Shown here piece after piece: positions 25,861 through 34,435 of a stretch of DNA of 64,000 nucleotides. Under the pieces are notes generated by a model that made no database searches, had not been told where the DNA came from, and was given only the letters and a program-made list of their open reading frames with translations. Numbering within the stretch: the first letter of the stretch is position 1; every line of letters begins with the position of its first letter. A program made the translations under genes and the position numbers. This DNA is from Leptolyngbyaceae cyanobacterium JSC-12 (GTDB taxonomy: Bacteria; Cyanobacteriota; Cyanobacteriia; Leptolyngbyales; Leptolyngbyaceae), in assembly GCA_000309945.1 (NCBI GenBank), contig CM001633.1, forward strand, positions 3,436,199 to 3,500,198, in the 5' to 3' direction.

Positions 25861-27648
25861 GTGATGAAAAGGTTTTTGCTGCTGGTGTTGTTTCTCGTAG
25901 GATTGGGCTGGGCACTGACCAATTATCAAGGTTTGGCAACGCAAGGAACTTACAACTCAATCATTCTGGACTTTCGCGAAGACGTGGGAGCTGCCCAAAT
26001 CGAGAGCCAGATTGAGGCGATCGCGAACGAGTTCAAAATCGCCCCTCGCTACAATAGTGAATTTTCATTGAGCGATCACATTTTTGTCGTGAGTGGTGAC
26101 CCGACGTTCTTAAACAAGTTGAAGCAATCTGAGCTGCGCAAATACACCGAATATATTGAGCCAAACTATATTTATTCCAACTATGCAATTCCTAACGATC
26201 CGGACTACGGCAAACAATGGAATATGCGTAGCATTAATGTTGAGCAAGCCTGGGATGAAACAAAAGGCAAAGATATTACCGTTGCCGTGATTGATACTGG
26301 CATTAGCCCAGTTCCAGATTTGCAAGACACGAAGTTTGTCGCAGGGTATGACTTTGTCAACGATCAGTCTGAAGCAAAAGACGACAATGGGCATGGAACT
26401 CATGTGGCAGGCACGATCGCTCAGGCGACTAATAATAACTTTGGAGTTGCCGGAATTGCTTATGAAGCTACTTTAATGCCGCTGAAAGTGCTCAGTGCTG
26501 ATGGAGGGGGAACGGTTGCAGACATTGCTGAAGCAATTCGGTTTGCCGCTGATCATGGAGCGGATGTGATCAACATGAGCCTGGGTGGCGGTGGTGAGAG
26601 TAACTTAATGAAAGAAGCGATCGCCTATGCCCACAGTAAAAACGTTGTTGTTGTAGCAGCCGCTGGCAACTCAGGGCGAAATGCAGCTGAGTATCCTGCC
26701 CGTTACCCCTATGTCATTGGGGTCTCGGCGCTGGATGCTGCCGGAACCAAAACTCCCTACTCCAACTATGGCGCAGGTATCGACATCTCTGCCCCAGGTG
26801 GATTAATCAATGGTGACGATAAACTCGGTGGCATTTTGCAAAACACTGTCAATCCTCAAACTGGGGAATCCGTGTTTGAAGCCTACCAAGGAACCAGCAT
26901 GGCATCTCCCCATGTAGCTGGGGTAGCAGCGCTGGTGAAGGCAATGGGTGTTGAGAACCCCGATGAAGTGGAAGATGTTTTGAAACAAGCATCGTTGCGT
27001 GTAGAAGATGACCCACTCAACCATTACGGTGCTGGTAAGCTGAATGCTGCCGAAGCTGTGAAATTAGCCGGAAAAGGGAAGTTTTCTTTCCGCGACTTCT
27101 TCCGCTGGCTACGAGACAACGGCTATCTCAATCCTCGCTTCTGGTTTGATGGCGGTGTGATTGCCCTGTGGCCGAAGCTCCTCATGGTATTAGGGTCTTA
27201 TCTGCTGGCATGGTTCCTCAAACACTACTTCCCCTTTGCCTGGACGTGGTCTCTCTCAACCGGGCTAGTGATGGGAAGTTCAGGGTTGTTCTTCTTGCGA
27301 GGACTGTATCTGTACGATGCGCCACAATGGCCCTTCCGGCTGATGGGTAGTTCCATTCCAGAGATGGGTAGCGCTGTGCAGGCAAACGGTTTACTCAATC
27401 CATTCTTTGCCAGTGTGTTGATCCCACTCGTTTTAGTCGTGTTATTCCTGGGGCACGCTTCCTGGAAGTGGTTTGCCGTCGGTACAACGATTGGGGTAGC
27501 AGTCTGTTTGGCAGTGAGTGCTGTAAATGCGCCGGGGTTGATGTGGTTGGGAGATGGCGCGATCGCGCGCATCTTTCTAGTTGTCAATGCTCTGCTGTGT
27601 TTTGCACTGGTTCGTCTTGTCCTTAAACCGGAAACCCGCACCTCATGA
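25861..27648 (+). CDS. Subtilisin-like serine protease with C-terminal membrane domain
   Basis: Peptidase of family S8. The first 20 residues form a signal peptide/anchor, followed by an inhibitor_I9-like prodomain (about 30-105). The catalytic domain (about 115-395) has D145 (VAVIDTGIS), H178 (NGHGTHVAG), oxyanion N270 (AAAGNSG) and S346 (GTSMASPHVAG), all intact. Unusually, the protein continues with about 180 residues holding four or five hydrophobic helices (from about 425 to 590), so the protease is membrane-embedded at its C-terminus. It overlaps the next small gene by ATGA. Substrate unknown. Confidence 0.9.
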   Translation: MMKRFLLLVLFLVGLGWALTNYQGLATQGTYNSIILDFREDVGAAQIESQIEAIANEFKIAPRYNSEFSLSDHIFVVSGDPTFLNKLKQSELRKYTEYIEPNYIYSNYAIPNDPDYGKQWNMRSINVEQAWDETKGKDITVAVIDTGISPVPDLQDTKFVAGYDFVNDQSEAKDDNGHGTHVAGTIAQATNNNFGVAGIAYEATLMPLKVLSADGGGTVADIAEAIRFAADHGADVINMSLGGGGESNLMKEAIAYAHSKNVVVVAAAGNSGRNAAEYPARYPYVIGVSALDAAGTKTPYSNYGAGIDISAPGGLINGDDKLGGILQNTVNPQTGESVFEAYQGTSMASPHVAGVAALVKAMGVENPDEVEDVLKQASLRVEDDPLNHYGAGKLNAAEAVKLAGKGKFSFRDFFRWLRDNGYLNPRFWFDGGVIALWPKLLMVLGSYLLAWFLKHYFPFAWTWSLSTGLVMGSSGLFFLRGLYLYDAPQWPFRLMGSSIPEMGSAVQANGLLNPFFASVLIPLVLVVLFLGHASWKWFAVGTTIGVAVCLAVSAVNAPGLMWLGDGAIARIFLVVNALLCFALVRLVLKPETRTS

Positions 27649-27872
27649 GTATTCAAGTCGAAGGCACAATTGAACGTAAAGGCTTTGGTTCAGGCACCTG
27701 GGCACTTGTTAGCAACAATGGCGAAACCTACGAGCTACGCAAAGCTCCGGCTGATTTACAACAAGTGGGATTGAAGGTGAAAGTAAACGGTCAAATCCGT
27801 GAGGATGTGATGACCATTGCCATGATTGGTCCTGTTTTAGAAGTAGACCAATTTGAAGTAATCAGTCGTTGA
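27645..27872 (+). CDS. Small beta-barrel-like protein coupled to the subtilase
   Basis: A 75-residue protein with alternating strands (IQVEGTIERKGFGSGTWALVS, LKVKVNGQIREDVMTIAMIGP, LEVDQFEVI) that would fit a small OB-fold or DUF5818-like barrel. No signal peptide. Its start overlaps the subtilase stop (ATGA), which implies translational coupling. It could regulate or bind the protease or a ligand, but nothing in the sequence shows which. Confidence 0.7.
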   Translation: MSIQVEGTIERKGFGSGTWALVSNNGETYELRKAPADLQQVGLKVKVNGQIREDVMTIAMIGPVLEVDQFEVISR

Positions 27873-27949
27873 AGCAAACTGACTGGTATCAATATCACTG
27901 ATATCAATATCCTGATATCAATATCAAATTAACCACCGATACCAACACA

Positions 27950-27971
27950 AAAGGGGGCGATCGCCCCCTTT
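27950..27971. terminator. Perfect 22-bp palindrome built around HIP1
   Basis: AAAGGGGGCGATCGCCCCCTTT is a perfect inverted repeat centred on a GCGATCGC octamer. It lies between two converging genes (stops at 27872 and 28015) and would act in both directions, though the T-runs are short. Three copies of a TGATATCAATATC-like unit lie just before it (about 27888-27926). Confidence 0.6.
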
Positions 27972-28014
27972 GATTGTTTGTGTGATTTTACAAGTTGTGT
28001 AATCTTACAAGCAA

Positions 28015-28380
28015 CTAAAACGGGCGGAAAATAAAGGGGTAACGGAACGGTTGATCAGGAACATTTAAGCAGTGCACAATCGCCCAAATCGTCAATCCCC
28101 AGTGCACCAACCACCAAATTCCGCCTGCCAATCCAAAGGTAATAAACGATAACGGAACTAAGATAATGCCGTAAAGCCAGACATTGAAGTGAAAATTAAT
28201 GGCTTCCTTCGCATTATCCTTAACTACTGAGTCTTCCGAAAGAAACAGCAGCGCAATTGGAATCCCGATGGAAACAAACAACCCACTGAAAAAAATCGAG
28301 GCATGAGCCAGAGAAGATAAAAACTTGCGCTTATCGCTTTCGTAAATTTCAGGTGTTTGCATCTCCACCTCGTGATCCAA
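28015..28380 (-). CDS. DUF4870 membrane protein
   Basis: Small integral membrane protein of 121 residues with three hydrophobic helices. The DUF4870 pattern is clear: LAHASIFFSGLFVSIGIPIALLF, then VKDNAKEAINFHFNVWLY, then ITFGLAGGIWWLVHWGLTIWAIVHCLN. The related Tic20-like group has a similar fold, but no transport role is shown here. Function unknown. Confidence 0.85.
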   Translation of the reverse strand: MDHEVEMQTPEIYESDKRKFLSSLAHASIFFSGLFVSIGIPIALLFLSEDSVVKDNAKEAINFHFNVWLYGIILVPLSFITFGLAGGIWWLVHWGLTIWAIVHCLNVPDQPFRYPFIFRPF

Positions 28381-28480
28381 CTAAAGCTTAACTACATTGA
28401 CACTATATCGTTAACTTACGAAAAAACTGTTAGGGAGAACATCCCTCGTAATACAGGGATTTCCGAATAGTAGAAGGCCT

Positions 28481-29404
28481 TTATCTGGCTATTTTGTGAG
28501 CAAACCAGCTTAAATCTCGCTGTAACTCATGACGCAGTGCCCGTGTCCATTCGCGGGTTGTCATGGGAAACAGTTGCTCATACGGGTGAAAAATCCTGGC
28601 TCCCGTTTTGGTCTGCAAATGTCGATAGATTGGGATTAAAGAAATTTCACGCTTTGCCGGATTTAGTGGATTAGGATCCAGTTTCAAACGCACTGAATTC
28701 ACCGCCCGCTGTAACGGATTCTTCACCTGAAACACGGGGTCCACATCAACCCACCAAGCGTTGAATCCATGATTTTCACAAAATGGAATACCGAAGATTT
28801 GAGCATACATCGGAATCCGATATTCTATAAATCCTAACTCCGGCTGTTCTATAATCGAGTATTGCTCTAGAAATGCTTTGGGAAAACAGATCACAATAAA
28901 CAAACACCCTAGAGGCTCATCACGATAGTTGTAGGTTTTGGTAACGTACTCAAGAAACTTAAGATATTGCTGTCTGCGCTCTGGAACTTTTGGCGCTACC
29001 CACTCCCAATCGTTTTCTATTTCCCGAATCGGCCTCAATCCGGATAGCAAAATCTGCTCAGGTTTAAGAGTGGGGAACAGATGCTCAACTGATTCAAAAA
29101 CTAACATATCCCACTGCACGATCGCGATCGTATCCCAGTCAAGACATTTTCCACGCTCCCGAAACCAATGAGTAATCATCAAGTCTCCCTGAAGCCATTT
29201 CCAGAGAGAATCCTTGTTCTCCTTGAACACATAGAAGTCATCAAGATACTCACCCAACAAAGCTTGGTATTGCTCAGCAGTGGCTGGATCTCCTCCATAC
29301 AACCCATAAATCGGCACATGAGGATTATATTGACGCAAAAGCTCGAGGCGATTTTTGCACACATTCGGCTGTTTATAGAACCAAAACAAAATCGCCAGCT
29401 TCAT
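28481..29404 (-). CDS. Unrecognised protein of the surface-polysaccharide cluster, 307 aa
   Basis: No family is recognised with confidence. The N-terminus (MKLAILFWFYKQPNVCKNRLELLRQYNPHVPIYGLYGG) and IAIVQWDMLVFES look like a nucleotide-diphospho-sugar transferase fold with a DxD-like position replaced by WDM. HPYEQLFP is near the C-terminus. There is no membrane segment. Its start codon overlaps the stop of the upstream GT4 gene by one base (TAATG), so it is coupled to it. A glycosyltransferase-like role is inference from fold impression and context. Confidence 0.6.
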   Translation of the reverse strand: MKLAILFWFYKQPNVCKNRLELLRQYNPHVPIYGLYGGDPATAEQYQALLGEYLDDFYVFKENKDSLWKWLQGDLMITHWFRERGKCLDWDTIAIVQWDMLVFESVEHLFPTLKPEQILLSGLRPIREIENDWEWVAPKVPERRQQYLKFLEYVTKTYNYRDEPLGCLFIVICFPKAFLEQYSIIEQPELGFIEYRIPMYAQIFGIPFCENHGFNAWWVDVDPVFQVKNPLQRAVNSVRLKLDPNPLNPAKREISLIPIYRHLQTKTGARIFHPYEQLFPMTTREWTRALRHELQRDLSWFAHKIAR

Positions 29405-30594
29405 TAGCAGATCCTCTCTGCGGTCACTGCGGGAATAGATGAGGCTAAACCTAAAACCTCAATGTACTGTTGGGTAACTGTTTCCAGCCTAAATTGATCC
29501 AACCATTGAGGCTCAACTTTTTTAGCCTGACCTGACAAAACCTCTAAGATCGCTTCTGCGATCGCCTGACTATCCCCAACAGGGGTTAACCAACCATACC
29601 GACCACCATCCAACACTTCTGATGGACCACTTCTACAATCTGTCGCAACAATTGGTGCTCCAGCCGCCATTGCCTCAATTAAAACATTCCCCAACCCTTC
29701 CCAAATTGAAGATAAAACAAATACAGACGCACGACTCATATACTTAAAGGGGTTTTGAGTATGCCCCAACAATGCTACGTGCTCGCCTAAACCCAGTTGC
29801 CCAATCAAGGCTTCTAACTTTGGTCTGTCAGGTCCCGTCCCTAAAATTACCAACCGAGCAGGAACCACTTTCTGTACTTGAGCGAACCCTCGAATCAGGG
29901 TTGGGAAATCATTTTGATCAATTAGCCGACCAACCGAAAGAATTACCGGGATCTCATTGTCTCTAAACCAGGGATGCTCCACAGTTTCATTAGCTTTCTC
30001 GACAAAATCAGGTGTGATCACCGGATTATAGATGACCTGAACCCGTTCTAACGGTAAATTAGCAACTCGCGCTAAATCTTCTGCCGCACCCCGCGAAACT
30101 GCAACAACTTCGTCAGCCCAGGGATAAAAGAGTCTCACTAATCGTGTTGGACGACCAGGCGACAATCCTAAAAACTCCAACGGACGTTGCAGCGGCGGAC
30201 GCACCTTCTCTAGAGGACCGAGAGCACCCTGCTCACAAACCACGACCCTAGCATTAGATCTCGCTAGGCGCTTCGCCACGATCGCAACCTCAGTACTAAA
30301 GTGCAAACTCGCAAGAATAGCATTTGGCTGCTTTTGGCGCAGATAGTTAACAAACGCGGGAACACTGGTTCGTAGCCGAGGAGCATTCAGATCAACAACC
30401 TTTGCTCCCTTTGGGATTTGATGTAAAAAAGGACCTTTGGCTTGCTGCAAAACAATATCTACTTCTAGACCTTGTTTCACAAAACCATACGCTAAATTTA
30501 TCAATGCCCGCTGAACACCGCCTTCCTCTAAATTGTCAAGCAACAAACTGACCCGAGGGGCAGGTTGAGAAGCCGTTGGAACTTGCTGAGTCAT
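29404..30594 (-). CDS. GT4-family glycosyltransferase
   Basis: GT-B fold retaining glycosyltransferase of about 396 residues, presumably adding a sugar to a lipid-linked EPS repeat unit on the cytosolic side. The N-domain starts RVSLLLDNLEEGGVQRALINLA; the C-domain has the donor-binding block SSIWEGLGNVLIEAMAAGAPIVATDC with the E-x7-E motif. VILSVGRLIDQNDFPTLIRGFA is typical of GT4. It is closely similar to two other GT4 genes in this cluster. The open frame reaches 30621 with TTG; ATG 30594 (MTQQVPTASQ) is used, but 30606 is possible. Confidence 0.87.
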   Translation of the reverse strand: MTQQVPTASQPAPRVSLLLDNLEEGGVQRALINLAYGFVKQGLEVDIVLQQAKGPFLHQIPKGAKVVDLNAPRLRTSVPAFVNYLRQKQPNAILASLHFSTEVAIVAKRLARSNARVVVCEQGALGPLEKVRPPLQRPLEFLGLSPGRPTRLVRLFYPWADEVVAVSRGAAEDLARVANLPLERVQVIYNPVITPDFVEKANETVEHPWFRDNEIPVILSVGRLIDQNDFPTLIRGFAQVQKVVPARLVILGTGPDRPKLEALIGQLGLGEHVALLGHTQNPFKYMSRASVFVLSSIWEGLGNVLIEAMAAGAPIVATDCRSGPSEVLDGGRYGWLTPVGDSQAIAEAILEVLSGQAKKVEPQWLDQFRLETVTQQYIEVLGLASSIPAVTAERIC

Positions 30595-30737
30595 GACTCG
30601 ATTCATCCAATACTTGATCAATATGCTTCGAATCCGGTATCTCTGCCTGTAGGGGCAATTTCATCGATATTCCTGTTACAAGCATCAAGTCAATGACAGG
30701 TGATGGAAACGCAACCGTCTGATTTGATCATCCAACA

Positions 30738-31667
30738 CTATTGCTGAATCTCAGCATAGCTAGTCCGTCTCATATCGTAATCGGGACCTTTTCCTCGGAT
30801 ATAGTTTGCGATCGCCCTTACGTAATGCATCACGTTACACCGATAGGTTTCAAACTCACTTCCCAAAATTGCGACACTCGGATTCACCGACCTTCTCACC
30901 GTTGGAGCCGCACTCGCATACATTGGCTTCAGATGAGCAGGATAATAGTGGGCTGTTAACGACTTCCGGCTAAACCGCGGATCCTGATTGTTGTACGCTC
31001 CATGAATCGTATAAGGGTGCCAAAAGAGTACATCACCTTTACTCAAAGGAAAGCTGCGATATTCATAGCCCCCTTCATTAATCAAAGCATTAATGGATTT
31101 TACAAAAGCATCATGATCTGAAAAATTAGCTGCATTATCCCGTTCAATCACTTTCCCTTTGTGGCTACCAGGAAGCACAAAAAAGCAACCTGCACTTTCA
31201 TGAATATCTTCCAGCGCATACCAAACGGCAACCATCTGTCCAGGAGGATCAGAATCTAAATAGTAGTGATCCTGGTGTTCAATAGTTCCGGTAGATTTAT
31301 CAAAAAACATGTTTTGCATCATGACATGGCCAGAAGCGCCTGAGAGAGAACCCAGCACATCAATTACTGCGTCATCAACTAAGCAATGCTCCACTGATTG
31401 AGAAAACCCTCGCCAAAGTTTCAAACTCGCAGGATTCAACATCGAATTCTCAATAAAGCCTTCTGGAGTCAGTTTAGGACGAATGGGAAGATGAGTATCC
31501 TGGCTGAAAAATACAAACAACCTGGACCGTTTGATTTGCTCATAAGCTGCGAGAAGCGTTTGAATTTTGGAGTGATTGAGCAATCCTTGAACCACGACAT
31601 AGCCATAAGAGTCGTAATAATTTTTGATTGCGTCCTTCTCACTTGCGGGGAACTTTGTTAGTGTCAT
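30738..31667 (-). CDS. Phytanoyl-CoA dioxygenase (PhyH)-like oxygenase
   Basis: Fe(II)/2-oxoglutarate-dependent oxygenase of the PhyH family, 309 residues. The metal site reads H131-x-D133 (EHQDHYYLD) with the distal His in HPYTIHGAYNN, and the 2-oxoglutarate Arg is probably in PRFSRKSLTAHY. The ATG at 31667 has GGAG 7 nt upstream; an earlier TTG is unlikely. It lies between two paralogous glycosyltransferases in one leftward unit, so it may hydroxylate a sugar, lipid or other part of the surface glycan. Substrate is unknown. Confidence 0.87.
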   Translation of the reverse strand: MTLTKFPASEKDAIKNYYDSYGYVVVQGLLNHSKIQTLLAAYEQIKRSRLFVFFSQDTHLPIRPKLTPEGFIENSMLNPASLKLWRGFSQSVEHCLVDDAVIDVLGSLSGASGHVMMQNMFFDKSTGTIEHQDHYYLDSDPPGQMVAVWYALEDIHESAGCFFVLPGSHKGKVIERDNAANFSDHDAFVKSINALINEGGYEYRSFPLSKGDVLFWHPYTIHGAYNNQDPRFSRKSLTAHYYPAHLKPMYASAAPTVRRSVNPSVAILGSEFETYRCNVMHYVRAIANYIRGKGPDYDMRRTSYAEIQQ

Positions 31668-31694
31668 TCTATGCTCCAAAAAAACTTTAATAAC

Positions 31695-32810
31695 TTAGAC
31701 AGGCGATGCGATGCCTAAAACGTCGAGATACTTCCGAGTTGCGGTCTCTAGTCCAAACTGATCCAGCCAAGTCAGATCAATTGGTTTGGGATTGCCTGAT
31801 AGCACCTGTAAGATGGCATCAGCAAGGGCGTCACTATCTCCAACAGGAGTTAAGTAACCGTATTTCCCCTCTGCAAGAATCTCCGCAGGACCGCTCTCAC
31901 AATCTGTTGAAACCACGGGAGTTCCTAGCGCCATCGCTTCAATTAACACAGTAGGCAATCCTTCCCAGGCAGATGACAAGACAAAAGTAGAAGCACGAGC
32001 CATATACGCATAGGGATTTTGTACATATCCTGGCAAGTCAACTTCATTTTGTAAGCCCAGTTCTTGCACAAGTGATTCAAGTTCTGGGCGGTCCGGTCCC
32101 CACCCTAAAATCACCAACCGAGATGGCTTGGTTTGACGCACCTTGGCAAATGCCCGAATCAGATTCGGAAAATCTTTTTGTGGCTCTAACTTGCCAACCC
32201 CCAGGATGACAGGAATATCGGATGACGAAAACCAGGGATGGTCAACTGGCTCGTTAGCGCTAGCTAGCATTTCAGGGTTAACCACTGGATTGTAGATAGT
32301 TTGAATGTGTTCCAGGGGAAGCGATGCTGTGTGTGCTAAGTCTTTAGCCACACCATGAGAAACAGCGACAATCCCATCTGCCCAAGGGTACAGTAAACGC
32401 GCAAAGATAGGAGCAACACGCCCCTTAAGCTTGTTAGCATTACGAGTGGTCTTAGAGAGCTGATTATGCTCAGCAACAATTGCCCGTGTAGAAACACCAG
32501 AAATGCGCTTTGCTAACAATGCGATTTCATTCAAATAATGATCGGCTGAAAGCATGGCAAATGGGCGCTCTTGGCGCAAATATTGAATCAGCCCAGGCAA
32601 ACTCATGGACAGGCGAGGAGCCTTTAGATCAATAATTCGAGTTTCTGCAGGCATCCGCCACAAGTGAGGACTGCCCCCCTTATCCAGCACTAAATCAATC
32701 TGGATGCCAAGTTTCACAAAGCTGTGGGCGAGGTGAGCTGTAATCCGCTCAATACCTCCGCCACCAAAACAGCCAATAAAAAACGCGATGCGAGGGCTTA
32801 ACTCTGACAT
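31695..32810 (-). CDS. GT4-family glycosyltransferase
   Basis: About 371 residues, closely related to the GT4 genes ending at 29404 and starting at 34436. It begins MSELSPRIAFFIGCFGGGGIERI, with the glycine-rich acceptor-side loop, and has VILGVGKLEPQKDFPNLIRAFA and SSAWEGLPTVLIEAMALGTPVVSTDC (E-x7-E). The ATG at 32810 has an AAGGA site five bases upstream; the open frame continues to 32900 but without support. First gene of the leftward unit GT4-PhyH-GT4-unknown. Confidence 0.88.
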   Translation of the reverse strand: MSELSPRIAFFIGCFGGGGIERITAHLAHSFVKLGIQIDLVLDKGGSPHLWRMPAETRIIDLKAPRLSMSLPGLIQYLRQERPFAMLSADHYLNEIALLAKRISGVSTRAIVAEHNQLSKTTRNANKLKGRVAPIFARLLYPWADGIVAVSHGVAKDLAHTASLPLEHIQTIYNPVVNPEMLASANEPVDHPWFSSSDIPVILGVGKLEPQKDFPNLIRAFAKVRQTKPSRLVILGWGPDRPELESLVQELGLQNEVDLPGYVQNPYAYMARASTFVLSSAWEGLPTVLIEAMALGTPVVSTDCESGPAEILAEGKYGYLTPVGDSDALADAILQVLSGNPKPIDLTWLDQFGLETATRKYLDVLGIASPV

Positions 32811-33246
32811 ATTCCTTCGCCATCTGTAAGGTCTAACGGAATCGCAATACTGACACAGGGAATACTGCACAAGCTCTACCCTGAAAACAACTGGATTCAA
32901 GACGATGCAGCATTCAAGGGCTTTTGTAACAAGAAGTGAAACTTTCTACAAGCAAAAATATCAGAACCTAGCCGAATCTCCGTAAATCCCCCCTCTGGAC
33001 TTTATCAAAACTTCATAATCCAAATAATGGAATGGGTTCTGTTAAGACTGAGCAACTTTACCTGGAGCGATCGCGCTTACCAGTAGCGCTCCCAACATGG
33101 CAAAGGAAACCCCCTAAGGTATTGTGAGTTTTCAGCAAAGACTTCGGAACAGAATCTCAGTTATTCCGCTGATGTCTTATTATCTGCGTAAGGATTTCTT
33201 AGGCTTGCCTAAATAGTGTTAACCATTAGAATGCTGCGTACTATCC
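32811..33246. promoter_or_regulatory. Divergent promoter region of the EPS cluster (436 bp)
   Basis: It separates the leftward GT4 unit from the rightward GT4-polymerase unit and must contain both promoters. A short inverted repeat GGAGCG/CGCTCC lies at about 33065-33092 with a HIP1-like core. No ORF or RNA gene is seen, and no promoter boxes could be assigned confidently. Confidence 0.4.
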
Positions 33247-34386
33247 ATGAGTGATCTTCGTATTGCATGGCTTCTGCCTGTGGCATGGTTTTACTGGCAG
33301 CCTGCTTTGAGCGAGTTTGCACGGTTATTTCCAGACACAACAGTCTACACTGGCTTGTTTCCTGGCTTTTCAAAAGGGTTAGAAGGAACGCTTCGAGTCG
33401 AGGTCATCGGACAGTTTCGAGTGATTGAAATTAATCGAAATGATGACAGCTATGGCGATAATTTCACGTACCTGTCGCCCAAAATTGTCGGGCATCTGCT
33501 GCAGCTCAGACCCCATGTCATTTTTGCTAGTTCGTTTGGCATTTGGACCATCCTGGCACTGTTGCTGAAGCCCTTGATGAGATGGAAGCTCGTTATTGCC
33601 TATGAAGGGAGTTCACCAGGGGTAGACTATCGCAACTCAGCATTGCGCCTCTTCATCCGGCGGTTGATGGTTAGGCTAGCAGATGCCTGTATTACGAACA
33701 GTCGAGCAGGAGAAAGGTATCTAATTGAGTGTCTCAACGCCAGGAAAGATCGGGTTTTTGTGCAGCCCTATGAAATCCCGGATGAAAGGACGCTGCCCGG
33801 TGGCTCTGGCGGCATCGAAGCAACATTTCCGGGGTTGCCGCGTCCCATCTTTTTGTTTGTTGGGCATGTGATTCCGCGAAAAGGGCTGCCGTTGCTGTTA
33901 GATGCCTGCACACTTTTGAAAGCACGAGGCTATGAGAACTATACCCTATTGGTTGTGGGGGATGGCACCCAGAGGGAGGAGTTGCAGCAGTTTTGTCAGC
34001 AGCAGGGATTGGGCGATCGCGTCCAATGGGCAGGGCGCATCGCTTATGACGAAATTGGCAACTATTTCCGTAGTGCCGATGTGTTTGTTTTCCCCACCTT
34101 AGAAGACACTTGGGGCGTTGTGACATTGGAAGCGATGCTGCTTGGTAAGCCCATTCTATGTTCCAAAGGCGCAGGCACTTCAGAGTTGATTATGGAAGGG
34201 CAAAATGGGTACGTCTTTGCTCCGGATGATGCCGAAACACTGGCAGATTTAATGCAAAAATTTCTGGATTATCCAAATGTGATCCCTCAAATGGGCGAAC
34301 AATCCCAACAGATCATGGCGCAATATACCCCAGTTGCAGCAGCTAAATGCCTGGCACATGTCACCGAACTGGTGATGACCTCGTAA
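33247..34386 (+). CDS. GT4-family glycosyltransferase
   Basis: 379 residues, GT-B fold. The C-terminal half shows FLFVGHVIPRKGLPLLLDAC, LLVVGDGTQREEL and VFVFPTLEDTWGVVTLEAMLLGKPILCSKGAGTSELI, with the E-x7-E motif (EDTWGVVTLE). The N-domain is unlike the three mutually similar GT4 proteins nearby, so it probably uses a different acceptor. First gene of the rightward EPS unit, 49 bp before the next. Confidence 0.88.
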   Translation: MSDLRIAWLLPVAWFYWQPALSEFARLFPDTTVYTGLFPGFSKGLEGTLRVEVIGQFRVIEINRNDDSYGDNFTYLSPKIVGHLLQLRPHVIFASSFGIWTILALLLKPLMRWKLVIAYEGSSPGVDYRNSALRLFIRRLMVRLADACITNSRAGERYLIECLNARKDRVFVQPYEIPDERTLPGGSGGIEATFPGLPRPIFLFVGHVIPRKGLPLLLDACTLLKARGYENYTLLVVGDGTQREELQQFCQQQGLGDRVQWAGRIAYDEIGNYFRSADVFVFPTLEDTWGVVTLEAMLLGKPILCSKGAGTSELIMEGQNGYVFAPDDAETLADLMQKFLDYPNVIPQMGEQSQQIMAQYTPVAAAKCLAHVTELVMTS

Positions 34387-34435
34387 TCCGAATCATTTTG
34401 CATTACTAATTTTTTTCACCACCTAACCTAAGTCC

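Noticed and set aside
30738-31667. Aspartyl/chlorination-type role for the PhyH protein (halogenase)
   Set aside because: The metal motif is HxD, with Asp present; Fe/2OG halogenases have Ala or Gly there.
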